From: Dehalococcoidia bacterium
GTDB taxonomy: Bacteria > Chloroflexota > Dehalococcoidia > Lucifugimonadales > JAGWBF01
Reading direction: 5' to 3'
Assembly (NCBI GenBank): GCA_021296025.1
Contig: JAGWBF010000002.1
Span: forward strand, 1-43,049
DNA: 43,049 nucleotides
Part shown: piece by piece, positions 1 through 7,983 of the stretch
Layout of the letters: each line of letters opens with the position of its first letter
Numbering within the stretch: the stretch's first letter is position 1
Made by a program: the position numbers and the translations under genes
Notes under the pieces: generated by a model
The model's input: the letters and a program-made list of their open reading frames with translations, nothing else
Databases searched by the model: none
Told to the model about the DNA's origin: nothing

Positions 1-186
1 ATTATCCCCTGCGGCATTGAAGATCTACCTGTGACATCCATGGCAAAGCTGTTGGACCGGAAGGTAGATCCTGAGATGGTGGCCTACAGCATGATTTACC
101 ACTTCGGCCAGATGATGGGTTTCCGCATGAGAGAGGCCCAAGGAGAACTGGATCAGGACGAACTTTGTACGTTTCAGTTAACGTAG
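1..186 (+). CDS. lipB: Octanoyltransferase LipB, C-terminal part (5' end outside window)
   Basis: Frame 1 is open from the window edge to a TAG at 184-186, giving about 61 residues. It contains PCGIEDLPVTSM, which matches the lipoyl(octanoyl)transferase active-site segment (PCGI...VTS) with its conserved cysteine. LipB moves octanoyl groups from acyl carrier protein to lipoyl domains of 2-oxoacid dehydrogenases and the glycine cleavage H protein, in the cytoplasm. Only the C-terminal quarter is visible, so domain completeness cannot be judged. The next gene starts 22 nt before this stop, which suggests translational coupling. Confidence 0.85.
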   Translation: MIPCGIEDLPVTSMAKLLDRKVDPEMVAYSMIYHFGQMMGFRMREAQGELDQDELCTFQLT

Positions 187-509
187 AAGCAAGCAGAAAC
201 TGCCCGATGCAACTGGAGCGGGTCTTCGAAACGCTGGGAGAGCCGCGTGAGGTGCACGGCGCCGTAGCCCCCGATCCCTCGGGGGAGGATGTCTGGTGCC
301 ATGTGACCGGATGGTCTTCCGAGGGCCCCTGTCCCGCCTACGGTGCGCTCGTGGAGGACTCGGGAGAGGGCGTCCTGATGCTGATTTACGGCGGGGATGA
401 AGGCATCCGCTTGAAGCCTGCGGTCAGTGAAGACGACTGGGACGTGAATAGTCCCGGCCAGTGGGGAGAAGCCTGCCTGCTGCTGGACAAGGACGTGGAT
501 CTAAGCTGA
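165..509 (+). CDS. Small hypothetical protein overlapping lipB
   Basis: A 114-residue ORF starting at TTG 165, with an AGGA at 155-158 six bases upstream. An internal ATG at 207 is an alternative start without a clear ribosome site. The product is acidic and soluble, with no signal peptide or membrane segment. Cysteines occur at CPM, WCHV, PCPA and ACLL, but not as a metal-binding pair pattern that I recognise. I cannot assign a family. The 22-nt overlap with the lipB stop argues for co-transcription with lipB. It ends 20 bp before the convergent hydrolase gene. Confidence 0.6.
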   Translation: MYVSVNVEASRNCPMQLERVFETLGEPREVHGAVAPDPSGEDVWCHVTGWSSEGPCPAYGALVEDSGEGVLMLIYGGDEGIRLKPAVSEDDWDVNSPGQWGEACLLLDKDVDLS

Positions 510-528
510 GGCCGGGACCCCTTCTCCT

Positions 529-1326
529 TTAGCTCTGCGACAGGAAATCGAAGACATTCTGGAAGTACTCCTCTGGCCGTTCCAAGTAGGGCAGGTGTCC
601 GCACTCCTCAATCACCACTGACCGTGAGCCGGGAATCAGCCGTTGGAACTCGTCGGCATACACCGGGGGCACCAGACCGTCGGATTTGCCCCATACCATA
701 AGGGTTGGGGAAGTGATCCTGTGAATGCGCTTCCGAAGCCCCTTGTCGGGGATGGGCCATATGAACTTCCCGGTGGATGCCAGGGCCTCGATGTTGGACA
801 GCTCTGCTTCCCTCTTGGCCTCGGGGTCTTCAGGCTGCGCCATGTATGCCCGGGCCGCCTCAGAAGCCGGGTTGTGCCAGGTGGCCTTGGCCCGCTCCTC
901 GGGGCCGAGCACGTAGATGTCTGCTATGGGACTTTCATCCAGCCATAAGCCTATCGCCCCGACCAGGACGAGGGAGCGCACCTTGGCGGGATTCTGGGCG
1001 GCCAGCTCTGTGCCGATCATGCCCCCATAGGAGAGACCGATGATGTGATATGGCCGGGATGTCAGGCTATCCAGTATTTCTTCATAGCAGAGCACCAGGT
1101 CCCACAGGTCATCCAGATGTTCAAGCCCCGTGGACCCTCCTGTACCTGGATGACAAGGAGCGAAGACATGGTATCGGTCGGCGAGCCTATCCAGGTGGGG
1201 GTTCCACCCACCCAGCGACCTAGCCCCGTGCAGGTACACGAGGGGGTCTCCTGAGCCTCCCTCCAAGACTTCTATCGATAGCTTGCCACCTCGCATTTCG
1301 AGGGTCCTGGTACGATAATCAGCCAT
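529..1326 (-). CDS. Alpha/beta-fold hydrolase
   Basis: 265 residues from ATG at 1326, preceded by a GAGAGCGGG ribosome site. The open frame extends further upstream, but that part overlaps the preceding gene and has no homology character. The classical triad is visible: nucleophile Ser99 in GLSYGG, acid Asp216 in GKSDGLVP, and His244 in ECGHLPYLERPE. The HG oxyanion motif sits near residue 33 (YLHGA). Such enzymes hydrolyse esters, lactones or C-C bonds; the substrate cannot be read from sequence. It is the last of three minus-strand genes with short gaps (29 and 13 bp), behind an LLM monooxygenase-like and a quinone oxidoreductase-like gene, which fits stepwise degradation of an organic compound (inference). 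Confidence 0.88.
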   Translation of the reverse strand: MADYRTRTLEMRGGKLSIEVLEGGSGDPLVYLHGARSLGGWNPHLDRLADRYHVFAPCHPGTGGSTGLEHLDDLWDLVLCYEEILDSLTSRPYHIIGLSYGGMIGTELAAQNPAKVRSLVLVGAIGLWLDESPIADIYVLGPEERAKATWHNPASEAARAYMAQPEDPEAKREAELSNIEALASTGKFIWPIPDKGLRKRIHRITSPTLMVWGKSDGLVPPVYADEFQRLIPGSRSVVIEECGHLPYLERPEEYFQNVFDFLSQS

Positions 1327-1355
1327 ATTCCCGCTCTCGGCCACTATTGCGGCCC

Positions 1356-2591
1356 TTACGAATCCCCCGAATGTCCCACCGGTTGGGGTGTTTCTGACAA
1401 GGTGGACGGCCACCACGGGTCGGGATACTCGGCCCAAGTGTCCTTTATCGCCGGCAGCACCTGGGAGGTGAACAGCTCCATGTTCTTGTAGGTCAGCTCC
1501 TTGGGCATGGTGCCGATGTGCAGCAGGCACATTAGATGCCCAACCCTGAGCATCCCTATGGCCTCCTTAAGCCTGTCTCGGACGGTTTCAGGGCTCCCGG
1601 CTATGACGTGTCCCTGCTCCACCCAGTCCTTCCAACCAACGGGTTGGGAAGTGCTGCTTTGGGCGTTGGTTCCGATGGCAGTCCTGAGCCCCGCCCTGAG
1701 GGACTCTATGGAGCGGTAGCCCGGCGATTCGGCAAAGGGACCATATACCCGGAGCATCTTGTTGTAGAAGTAGTCCACGTGGGGAGCATAGTCCTGCTCG
1801 GCCTGGCTGTCCGTTTCGGAAACGCACACCAGCTGCAGAAAACCCACCCGGTACGGGTTATCGTCTATTCCCAGCTGGGCGGTGCGCTCCCAGAATCCAT
1901 CCAGCACCCGGCGCCCCCGCAGATAGCCGTAGTAGCTGAGGTAGCAGTACACGTAGTTGCGTTGCAGCACCCAGTCCCAGGTCTCCAGGCTGCCGCTGCC
2001 CGGGATCCAGACGGGTGGGTGGGGCTGCTGCAGGGGCCTTGGCCACACGTTGACGTATCGCAGCTGGTTGAACTTTCCGTTGAACACAAAGGGTTCGCGG
2101 GTCTGCCAGGACTTCATTATGAGGTCGTGGGCTTCGGTGTGCCGCTCCCGCAGCTGGATCGGCACCTGCCCGTAGGCGAAAGTCGTGTCCATGGATGTGC
2201 CCACCGGGAATCCGGCCACCAGCCGTCCACCGCTGAGAACGTCCAGCATTGCCATCTCTTCTGCGACCCTGATGGGAGGCTGGTACAGGGCGATGCTATT
2301 CCCCAGGACGATAAGAGCTGCTTTGGATGTCGACCGAGCCAGAATGGAGGCGATCAGGTTGGGTGAGGGCATCAGGCCGTAGGCATTAGCGTGGTGTTCG
2401 TTGACGCATACCCCGTCGAATCCCAGGCTGTCGGCGTACTGTAGCTCATCCAGGTAGTCGTCATACATATGCCGGCCCTGTTGGGGGTCGAAGTTGGAGT
2501 TCGGCAGGTCGACCCAGGCGCTCCGGTGTTTATCGAGGAAATCGTCAGGCAGACTCTGGTAGGGCATGAGATGGAAGAAACTGACCTTCAT
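1356..2591 (-). CDS. LLM-class flavin/F420-dependent oxidoreductase
   Basis: 411 residues, ATG at 2591 with AAAGGGG a few bases upstream. The N-terminal beta strand and the segment GFDGVCVNEHHANAYGLMPSP are typical of bacterial luciferase-like (TIM barrel) monooxygenases; also visible are LIVLGNSIALYQPPIRVAEEMAMLDVLSGGRL and PPVWIPGSGSLETWDW. These enzymes use reduced FMN or F420 to oxidise small organics such as alkanesulfonates or luciferin-like aldehydes. Cofactor preference cannot be decided from the sequence alone. It sits 13 bp downstream of the quinone oxidoreductase and 29 bp upstream of the hydrolase, so one transcript is likely. Confidence 0.9.
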   Translation of the reverse strand: MKVSFFHLMPYQSLPDDFLDKHRSAWVDLPNSNFDPQQGRHMYDDYLDELQYADSLGFDGVCVNEHHANAYGLMPSPNLIASILARSTSKAALIVLGNSIALYQPPIRVAEEMAMLDVLSGGRLVAGFPVGTSMDTTFAYGQVPIQLRERHTEAHDLIMKSWQTREPFVFNGKFNQLRYVNVWPRPLQQPHPPVWIPGSGSLETWDWVLQRNYVYCYLSYYGYLRGRRVLDGFWERTAQLGIDDNPYRVGFLQLVCVSETDSQAEQDYAPHVDYFYNKMLRVYGPFAESPGYRSIESLRAGLRTAIGTNAQSSTSQPVGWKDWVEQGHVIAGSPETVRDRLKEAIGMLRVGHLMCLLHIGTMPKELTYKNMELFTSQVLPAIKDTWAEYPDPWWPSTLSETPQPVGHSGDS

Positions 2592-2604
2592 TTCATGACC
2601 CCTT

Positions 2605-3573
2605 TCATGGTGTCAGAATAACCTTACCCAAGGTCCCCCGGTTGGCCAGGTGGGCGTGAGCCTCGGCCACAGCGCCCATGGGCATGGTCCGGTCCAGCAC
2701 GAGTCGAAGTTCACCAGACTCGAATAAGGACACCATCTCGGCCATAGCGCCCTTGTGGTCCAGGAATCCCTCGGGGGAACGACCGATGCTGAAGCCCATT
2801 ACTGCGCCGCAGACGCTGAAGATGTCCCTGGCGGCCAGGGATGCGGGGGCCCCGGAGGCGTTGCCGTAGGTCACCAACCGGCCATAGACGCCTAGGCAAC
2901 CCATGCTCTTTTCCAGCACATCGCCGCCCACGCTGTCCAGGATGACTTCGACGCCGCGTTCGCCTGTGATCTCCTTGACCCTGGCTTGGAAATCGTCATC
3001 GACGTAGTTAACGGTATGATCAGCCCCCAGGGAGCGGGCTAGCGCCAGCTTCTCCTCTGTGGATGCGGTGGCTATGACGGATGCGCCCCAATGCCTGGCC
3101 AGCTGGATGGCGGCGGTGCCCACCCCAGAAGCGGCAGCATGCACCAGGACCGTGTCTCCCGGTTGTATGTCGGCGCGGGTGCGCAGGATGTGGTAAGCCG
3201 TCAGGAACACCAGTGGAATGCCTCCGGCAAGGACGGGGTCAACGCCCCGGGGCGCCGGGAACACATCGGCTGCCCTGGCGGCGACGTATTCCGCCTGGGC
3301 GCCGGCGACCCGGGCCATAACGTTGTCACCCACTTTGAAATCCGAGACTCCGGAGCCTACGGACGCCACGGTCCCGCCCGCTTCCATGCCCAAGGTCGTA
3401 GGTGGTGGACCTCCGGGGTAGGTACCCCGCCGCCGACTCTGGTCGGCGAAGTTCATGCCGGCGCCGGCGACCTTGATCAGCACCTCACCGGGGCCGGGAG
3501 ACGGCTCCGTCACGCCGTCCTCCCAACGCAGGACCTCGGGGCCTCCGAACTCGTTGACCCTGACTGCCTTCAC
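2605..3573 (-). CDS. NADPH:quinone oxidoreductase-like MDR protein
   Basis: 322 residues from GTG at 3573, with AGGAGG five bases upstream. This is a medium-chain dehydrogenase/reductase of the zinc-free quinone oxidoreductase type: GroES-like N-terminal domain (MKAVRVNEFGGPEVLRWED), then the Rossmann motif AAASGVG at residues 146-152 followed by TAAIQLARHWGASVIATAST. The zinc-ligand cysteines of alcohol dehydrogenases are absent. The family reduces quinones or enones with NADPH. It is the first of three minus-strand genes; a TATACT -10-like hexamer lies at 3610-3615 on the minus strand, but its -35 is poor. Confidence 0.9.
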   Translation of the reverse strand: MKAVRVNEFGGPEVLRWEDGVTEPSPGPGEVLIKVAGAGMNFADQSRRRGTYPGGPPPTTLGMEAGGTVASVGSGVSDFKVGDNVMARVAGAQAEYVAARAADVFPAPRGVDPVLAGGIPLVFLTAYHILRTRADIQPGDTVLVHAAASGVGTAAIQLARHWGASVIATASTEEKLALARSLGADHTVNYVDDDFQARVKEITGERGVEVILDSVGGDVLEKSMGCLGVYGRLVTYGNASGAPASLAARDIFSVCGAVMGFSIGRSPEGFLDHKGAMAEMVSLFESGELRLVLDRTMPMGAVAEAHAHLANRGTLGKVILTP

Positions 3574-3719
3574 GCTGCCTCCTGGAATCTAGGGTTGCAA
3601 GATGCCCAGAGTATAACCTGCGTTGGCATCCTGGGAAAGGCTTGCTGTACTGGCGAATATCCACTGGCCGGGAGAAATGATTTCTACAGAAGTGTAGGCG
3701 TGGGGAATGAGAGGCGCCT

Positions 3720-4430
3720 TTAGCTGAGGTGGTAGTGCTTGAAACCTTCCGCGTACTTCATCCCGCGGTGCTGGCCGTCTTGCTCCCGCCAACCCTTCAT
3801 CCAGGCGAAATCGTGCTCAGCCTCTCCCACCTGGGATACGTGTTGTTTCAGGGCTTCAAGGGCGATGTCCATGGTGTCGGAGACGTCGATCCACTTGTCG
3901 GCTTCCCGTCGTCCCATTATCAGGACCTCGCGCACTTTGTGGGGTTCCAGTCCCTCCTGGAGGAGCTCCGGGAAGGTCATACGGTCGCGGGCGGCGGGGA
4001 AGACCGCTGCCAGGGTCGCCTCACCAGCGGCCATATGGTCGGGATGACCCATGTAGCCCGTGCCCTGGAAGCTCCGAACGGGGTTGGCGCTAATCAGGAT
4101 ATCCGGCTTGTGCCGTCGTATCTCCCTGGCGATGTCCCTGCGAAGGTCCAGGCTGGGCTGAAGCATCGAGTCCTCATACCCCAGGAACACCACATCCTTC
4201 AGTCCGAGAACGCGTCCCGCCGCCCGTTGCTCCTCTTTGCGAATCCTCACCAGCTCCGCGGCGGTCATCTCAGGGTCGGAGCTTCCCTTGCTTCCGTCGG
4301 TGCAGATGACGTAAACAACCTCCATGCCTTGGCGGCACCACTTGGCCACCGTTCCCGAGCAGCCGTACTCGGCATCATCGGCATGGGCGACAACGACCAT
4401 GCCGGTTCTATAAGGTGTCTCTAGGTCCAT
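3720..4430 (-). CDS. PIG-L family deacetylase (LmbE-like)
   Basis: 236 residues from ATG at 4430, with GGGAGG nine bases upstream; a TTG at 4439 is in frame but abuts that ribosome site. The zinc-site motif is AHADDAE at residues 15-21, with Ala replacing the usual Pro of AHPDDE while His16, Asp18 and Asp19 are kept. The second metal motif GHPDH is at 128-132. The family removes acetyl groups from N-acetylglucosamine conjugates (MshB, BshB, PIG-L) or related amides. It lies 177 bp downstream of the CysS-GT2 fusion on the same strand. Substrate is unknown. Confidence 0.88.
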   Translation of the reverse strand: MDLETPYRTGMVVVAHADDAEYGCSGTVAKWCRQGMEVVYVICTDGSKGSSDPEMTAAELVRIRKEEQRAAGRVLGLKDVVFLGYEDSMLQPSLDLRRDIAREIRRHKPDILISANPVRSFQGTGYMGHPDHMAAGEATLAAVFPAARDRMTFPELLQEGLEPHKVREVLIMGRREADKWIDVSDTMDIALEALKQHVSQVGEAEHDFAWMKGWREQDGQHRGMKYAEGFKHYHLS

Positions 4431-4607
4431 TCGGCCCAACCTCCCAGTTAGCAGTCTTCTATGATGCGCCTAGTTGATTCGTTCCGGTGAGCACGTCGGT
4501 CCCGGACGGTCGCACGCAATGCTCCGATGAGCCTTCCATGGTGGGCTAGTGTAAGCTGCCTGGCTATGCGAGGTGGTCCCGAGGGGGGCGGTAGTAGCAA
4601 ACTGTGC

Positions 4608-6794
4608 CTAGCTGGATGTAGAGGAAGCCTGGTTGCAAACGAGCAGATCGGAGCGGTTCCGCCACTTCTTGAAGAACTTCTTGAAGTTCTGGAAGCTAAG
4701 CTGGTTCCTTTCCACCTCACCAAGGGCATTCCACTGCCTGTGTTCGTGCCGTACAAGGGGCAGGCTTCCGTCGGCAACTATCCGGTATCCCCGGTCCTTG
4801 ACGTGAAAGCTGAAGTCCAGGTCCAGGTTTCGATAGAAGCGAAACACCTCCCGCATCAAGCCAACCTCTTTGAGCAGGTCCCTTCGCAATGCAATGCAGT
4901 AGGCCTGCATGGCGTCCGCTTCTCCAGCTTCCACCTCATCGTGGAAGTGGTGGATGTCGTCGGTCCTCAACCCCCATGGTCCTATGATTCCGATTGACTT
5001 GTCCTCAAGCCAGGCGCCGATGGGCCGCAGCACATCGCCAACTACCTCCACCGACGTATCGACTATGATCACATGAGTACCGAGAGCCTGGTAGAGGGCG
5101 GCGTTCTTGGCTGCCCCATCACCTATGGTGTGGTCGAAGTGGATGACCCGGACCCTGGGGTTAGAGCGTTGCAGCTCATCCAACCAGACCTCGGTGCCGT
5201 CGGTGCTCCCATTGTCAACCACGACCAGTTCCGCTGAGCGACCCTTTGCCCACTGCAGGAAGCTGGTGGCGCAGCGCTCCACGTCGGACTTGTAGTTGCA
5301 GGCGGTGACGATCCATGAGTAGTCCACTTCCGCCGGACGGTCCAGGAAGGACTCCACCTCCTTGGGAGAGGAAAAGGCTTGCCATCGTCCTTGTTGCAGC
5401 TCCTGTTCGGTTTTGGGCCGAATCCAGGTCGTGCCCTGGGAGTCCCCGACCAGATAGCCATCGGACTTCAGGTTGTTCCTGATCTGGTCCGCAATCTCGT
5501 ATTGGGCACTCCGACGGTAGAAGGAGCGCCTATCGACCTGGGATGTGATGCCAGCCGGCAGGTGGTTTCCCTGGGACGTCCGGTCAAGGTCGAGACCAAG
5601 GGCCTGGTCAAACTTCAAAAGCAGGTCCAGCTTGTACCAGTCCTCCAAGTCTGAATGAAGCATGTTCCACGTTACAGCCAGTGCACCGGGCATGTCCAGG
5701 TCGTTGTCTACTGCCTCCCAAAAGCGGGCGGACCACTCGATAGCCTCTAAATTTCCGGCCAATTCGGGCAGGGAGCGCCATTGCCAGACCCTGTCCCGAA
5801 GGCTGGTCAGCGCCCTCTCGGCTGCCCTCAGGGCGGAGAAGGTGAAGTTCATCCGATGACGGTACCTGGCTGTCAGGCATAGATAGCGGAACGCCAGGGG
5901 ATCGAAACCCCTCTCCTCCAGGTCCGACAGGATGAACTCGTTGCCTGCTGACTTGGCCATCTTCACACCATCGGCCAGAAGATGCTGCCCATGCACCCAG
6001 TGGCGCACGTAGGGCTTGCCGAAGGCTGCCTCGCTTTGGGCGATCTCATCCTCGTGATGGGGGAAGATGTTGTCCACGCCTCCCGTGTGGATGTCCAGCT
6101 GTTCGCCCATGTACTTGGTGGACATAGCGGAGCACTCTATATGCCAGCCTGGGAATCCTTCTCCCCATGGGCTGTCCCACTTCATCTCTCGCCCGGGCTC
6201 GGCCATCTTCCACAGGGTGAAGTCCCTGGAGTCCTTCTTGAGGGGGTCGACCTCCGAGCGGACCCCTTCCATTAGGCCGTCCTGGAGGTTCCCGGATAGC
6301 TTTCCGTACTCGGGGAACTTGCCGACATCGAAGTAGATGTTGTCCCCTGCCCGGTAGGCGTACCCCGTCTCCAGCAGGGTCTCCACGATCCGGATCATCT
6401 CTGGCACATGCTGGGTTGCCCAGGGGAAATGGTGGGCAGGGATTATGTTGGTCTTCTTTTCGTCCCGGTGAAAGGAGTCGGCGTAGTACTGGGCGATCTC
6501 GGCAGGAGTCTTTCCTTCAGCCAGGGCGGCCAGGATGACCTTGTCTCCTCCCGTTTCGAGCATCTCCTGCCGCATATGGCCAACGTCGGTGATGTTCTTG
6601 ACGTGGAGGACGCGATAGCCGTGATGTTCCAGCGCCCTACGTATCCAGTCCGCCATAAGGTAGGTGCGGAGGTTGCCGATGTGCGCATAGCGGTACACCG
6701 TAGGACCACAGGTGTACATTCGGACTACTCCCGGCTCAATGGTGGATATCTCTTCCACCTGCCGGGTAAGTGTGTTGCGAAGCCGGAGCACCAT
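4608..6794 (-). CDS. cysS: Cysteinyl-tRNA synthetase fused to GT2 glycosyltransferase domain
   Basis: 728 residues from ATG at 6794, with AGGGAG five bases upstream; the frame extends 41 codons further but without CysS homology. Residues 1-460 are a full-length class I CysRS: Cys29 in TCGPTVY, the HIGH-type motif HIGN at 38-41, zinc ligands Cys221 and His246/Glu250 (PHHEDE), the KMSKS-type motif KMAKS at 278-282, a DALR-like helical part, and the terminal ADQIRNNLKSDGYLVGDSQGTTW. Residues from about 490 form a GT2 (GT-A) domain: IVTACN, VVVDNGSTDGTE at 524-535, and IIVDTSVE near 579. A short linker (461-490) joins them without any stop or restart. Normal CysRS is about 460-490 residues, so this is a genuine or assembly-derived fusion. 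Confidence 0.9.
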   Translation of the reverse strand: MVLRLRNTLTRQVEEISTIEPGVVRMYTCGPTVYRYAHIGNLRTYLMADWIRRALEHHGYRVLHVKNITDVGHMRQEMLETGGDKVILAALAEGKTPAEIAQYYADSFHRDEKKTNIIPAHHFPWATQHVPEMIRIVETLLETGYAYRAGDNIYFDVGKFPEYGKLSGNLQDGLMEGVRSEVDPLKKDSRDFTLWKMAEPGREMKWDSPWGEGFPGWHIECSAMSTKYMGEQLDIHTGGVDNIFPHHEDEIAQSEAAFGKPYVRHWVHGQHLLADGVKMAKSAGNEFILSDLEERGFDPLAFRYLCLTARYRHRMNFTFSALRAAERALTSLRDRVWQWRSLPELAGNLEAIEWSARFWEAVDNDLDMPGALAVTWNMLHSDLEDWYKLDLLLKFDQALGLDLDRTSQGNHLPAGITSQVDRRSFYRRSAQYEIADQIRNNLKSDGYLVGDSQGTTWIRPKTEQELQQGRWQAFSSPKEVESFLDRPAEVDYSWIVTACNYKSDVERCATSFLQWAKGRSAELVVVDNGSTDGTEVWLDELQRSNPRVRVIHFDHTIGDGAAKNAALYQALGTHVIIVDTSVEVVGDVLRPIGAWLEDKSIGIIGPWGLRTDDIHHFHDEVEAGEADAMQAYCIALRRDLLKEVGLMREVFRFYRNLDLDFSFHVKDRGYRIVADGSLPLVRHEHRQWNALGEVERNQLSFQNFKKFFKKWRNRSDLLVCNQASSTSS

Positions 6795-7101
6795 TGACTC
6801 CCTGCCTTGGAAATCAGAAAGGATTCTAACACGTATGGACGAGGTTTGCACCTTTGGTGGCGGAGTCATGAGTAGCTGCCTATAGCAGCCCGGCTTGGTG
6901 TAAGCGCAGAGGAGCATTTTCCTTGCGGGTCATGCTGGCCGATGCTATACTCCCTCAACCCCTCAGCCAACACCGGTAGTGGTGTGGCCCACGGAGGCGC
7001 CTTCCTTTGCATAGCCTCGGGGTAAACGCCTCTATTCCCCCATCGAGAAATCGCCCGCCGGGTGGATAGACGGTTGGAGAGCACCTCGCATAGTCCCAGT
7101 C
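6795..7101. other. Divergent intergenic region between cysS fusion and UDG-like gene
   Basis: 307 bp without a credible gene. It holds a good plus-strand promoter (6923-6951, listed separately). On the minus strand there is a weak candidate promoter for the fusion gene: TAGAAT at 6823-6828 with TGCAAA at 6845-6850, spacing 16. The plus-strand leader from about 6958 to 7101 is long and GC-rich with a short imperfect hairpin near 6967-6988. I recognise no known riboswitch in it. Confidence 0.5.
6923..6951 (+). promoter_or_regulatory. Sigma70-type promoter for the UDG-like/thrB/lysC run
   Basis: TTGCGG at 6923-6928 and TATACT at 6946-6951, separated by 17 bp, on the plus strand. Transcription would start near 6958 and give a leader of about 144 nt before the gene at 7102. 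Confidence 0.6.
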
Positions 7102-7941
7102 ATGCCAACCACTGACGGCGTACAGTCATCCGGTTCCCTGGAGGAGCGCATCGCACGCTGCGAGCGGTGCGCCGGTGGCCCTGTCGTCATGGACTGGCTG
7201 CCAATCTCCTTCTACGGAGATTATGCCAACGCCAATGCGTGGGTCGTGACAATCAACCCTTCGGACCGGGAGTACGTGGACCGCAATGGCCTGGCCCTCA
7301 TGGGGGAGCGACAGAGATTCAGCTCCCTGGGGGACTTTCCCTCGGTGAGCCGGAGGGAACAGCTGACTGCAGAACAGGTGGATGTCATTGTGCGGCGTCA
7401 AAGGGAAGTGTTCTACGGCATTCCCTACAGGTCGTTCTTCGAGAAGCTGGGAAGGTTCCTGGTGTCGGTGCACGGTGGGGACCCCGACGAAGGGGGCCTG
7501 CGGGTATTCACTGGTGGGGTATGTTCTGCGGAGGGGAGGGCCTTTCGGTACTCCCACGTAGATACGGTGAAATGTGCAACCCGGCTGCCCTGGGCCCAGC
7601 TTGACCAGGATGAGAAGGATGCCCTGGTTTCCAATTGCCTGGGATTCATTGAAGAACAGCTTGGGACGAAAGATGGCCTGGAGCTTATGATGATCAACGG
7701 GCGCACGGCGTACAACCACTGCAAGCCCTTTTTGACGGATAGGTTCGGCTTCCAGCCGTCTGTCCGCCAGGTAGCCGTGGGGAGGCTCAGCTACATGCTC
7801 TGGTGGGGAAATCTTTCAGTGGGAGAACGCCTGGTGGATGTGGTCGGCTGGTCTCCAAATATAGTAAATTCTCGGATACGTACACCGGAGGCCCGGATAC
7901 TTGCCAGCGCAATCAGGGACGTATGCCCCGGGCTGCGTTAG
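7102..7941 (+). CDS. Putative uracil-DNA-glycosylase-superfamily protein, divergent
   Basis: 279 residues from ATG at 7102. No close family is recognised, but the layout recalls family 4/5 UDG-like iron-sulfur proteins. There is an N-terminal CX2C pair (Cys20, Cys23), a strand-loop WVVTINPSDREY at 47-58 in the position of the catalytic GxxP/E loop, then HVDTVKCATRLPW with Cys158 and a helix carrying Cys179 (CX20C; family 4 has VKC followed by C after roughly 15 residues), and a strand MMINGRTA at 197-203 where UDGs have VALG. If right, it would excise uracil or a related damaged base. Alternative: an unrelated Rossmann-like protein of unknown function. It opens a plus-strand run with thrB and lysC; the link looks incidental. 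Confidence 0.45.
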   Translation: MPTTDGVQSSGSLEERIARCERCAGGPVVMDWLPISFYGDYANANAWVVTINPSDREYVDRNGLALMGERQRFSSLGDFPSVSRREQLTAEQVDVIVRRQREVFYGIPYRSFFEKLGRFLVSVHGGDPDEGGLRVFTGGVCSAEGRAFRYSHVDTVKCATRLPWAQLDQDEKDALVSNCLGFIEEQLGTKDGLELMMINGRTAYNHCKPFLTDRFGFQPSVRQVAVGRLSYMLWWGNLSVGERLVDVVGWSPNIVNSRIRTPEARILASAIRDVCPGLR

Positions 7942-7983
7942 TCCTGAGCCCGAAGAGAAGGCCTCCAGTCTAATGCAAATGCC

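Noticed and set aside
1536..2366. Plus-strand frame of 276 codons over the LLM gene
   Set aside because: Shadow of a well-supported minus-strand gene, with no ribosome site and no family features.
4608..6794. CysS domain as MshC (mycothiol ligase)
   Set aside because: It has the full DALR-like region and the C-terminal ADxIRxxL...GTxW mini-domain of tRNA synthetases, which MshC lacks.
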